Source: Pseudomonadota bacterium
GTDB lineage: Bacteria; Pseudomonadota; Alphaproteobacteria; Acetobacterales; Acetobacteraceae
Length of the DNA: 6,883 bases
Assembly (NCBI GenBank): GCA_021826565.1
Contig: JAKAZJ010000103.1
Span: 1-6,883 of the forward strand
Direction of reading: 5' to 3'
The notes beneath the pieces were generated by a model. It made no database searches, was not told the DNA's origin, and was given only the letters and a program-made list of their open reading frames with translations. A program made the translations under genes and the position numbers. Positions 6,430-6,883 of this stretch are shown here, piece by piece (position 1 is the stretch's first letter; the number at the start of each line of letters is the position of its first letter).

Positions 6430-6883
6430 ATGCCCACGCACGCCGAACGCCAGGTTCTGCCATACAGCCCGGAACAACTATTCGACCTGGTGGCCGATGT
6501 CGCCCGTTACCCCGAGTTCCTGCCGTGGTGCGTCGGCGCGCGCATCCGCTCCCGCACGCCGGAGCTGATTCTGGCCGACCTGACCATCGGCTTCGGCCCG
6601 TTCCGCGAGCGCTTCACCAGCCGCGTTGGCCTGGAGCGGCCGGCGCGGGTCAAGGTGGCGTACGAAAACGGCCCGTTCCGCTACCTCAACAATCAATGGG
6701 TGTTCGCCGCCGTCCCGGGCGGCACCGAGGTGGATTTCTTCGTCGATTTCGAATTTCGTTCCCGCATCCTGCAAGTTGCGATCGGCGCCGTGTTCAACGA
6801 GGCGGTGCGCCGCATGGTGGCAGCGTTCCGCCGCCGCGCCGCGCAGATCTACGGGCCGCCACCGCGCGTGCCCGCGCCGGCCG
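6430..6883 (+). CDS. COQ10/RatA-type START-domain protein, right end cut by the window
   Basis: The frame is open from ATG 6430 to the edge, giving 151 residues without a stop. It is a polyketide cyclase/START (SRPBCC) protein of the COQ10/RatA family. Sequence signs are LPYSPEQLFDLVADVARYPEFLPWC (residues 10-34), LADLTIGFGPFRERFTSRV, GPFRYLNNQWVF, VDFFVDFEFRSRILQ and FNEAVRRMVAAFRRRAAQIYG. In alphaproteobacteria such proteins are thought to bind ubiquinone and help its respiratory use, like mitochondrial Coq10. E. coli RatA (PasT) belongs to the same family and was described as a toxin acting on ribosomes. Family members are usually about 145-160 residues, so only a short tail, already Pro/Ala-rich, should be missing. 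The 6-bp gap to lipA implies co-transcription; the weak AGCGG just before the ATG gives little ribosome-binding signal. Confidence 0.93.
   Translation, partial: MPTHAERQVLPYSPEQLFDLVADVARYPEFLPWCVGARIRSRTPELILADLTIGFGPFRERFTSRVGLERPARVKVAYENGPFRYLNNQWVFAAVPGGTEVDFFVDFEFRSRILQVAIGAVFNEAVRRMVAAFRRRAAQIYGPPPRVPAPA

Overview
This is a GC-rich (around 70% by eye), densely packed stretch of bacterial chromosome carrying six protein genes. The codon use, the alphaproteobacterial style of the Hsp33, and the order lipA followed by a COQ10/RatA-type START protein point to an alphaproteobacterium. Acetobacteraceae/Rhodospirillales is my best guess, but that rests on family knowledge and not on a search. 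I see no rRNA, tRNA, CRISPR, insertion sequence or phage gene. It reads as ordinary core and near-core chromosome.

Layout. Positions 1-48 hold only the tail of whatever lies upstream. At 49-2343 (+) is a membrane-anchored PAS-PAS-GGDEF-EAL protein that should make and/or degrade cyclic di-GMP; both enzymatic domains keep every key residue I can check. It meets, tail to tail with a 7-bp gap, an MFS transporter of the aromatic acid:H+ symporter type at 2351-3562 (-). A 114-bp divergent intergenic region with an imperfect dyad separates that transporter from hslO (Hsp33, redox-switched holdase) at 3677-4633 (+). After 55 bp containing a 9-bp inverted repeat comes a small lipoprotein gene of unknown function (4689-5408, +) with a pentapeptide repeat in its tail. 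A 91-bp gap then leads to lipA (lipoyl synthase, 5500-6423, +). Six bases later a COQ10/RatA-like START-domain gene begins at 6430 and runs off the right edge, probably nearly complete.

How the genes relate. The last four plus-strand genes are co-directional, and lipA plus the COQ10-like gene almost certainly form an operon. Both serve aerobic energy metabolism: lipoylation of 2-oxoacid dehydrogenases, and ubiquinone handling. Hsp33 protects proteins under oxidative stress, and its zinc-thiolate switch is complete here. The c-di-GMP enzyme and the transporter look like separate units. The points that most deserve a second look are the uncharacterised lipoprotein, the hairpin in front of it, and the lack of a clear Shine-Dalgarno in front of hslO and lipA. 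I found no convincing evidence of a new multi-gene system.
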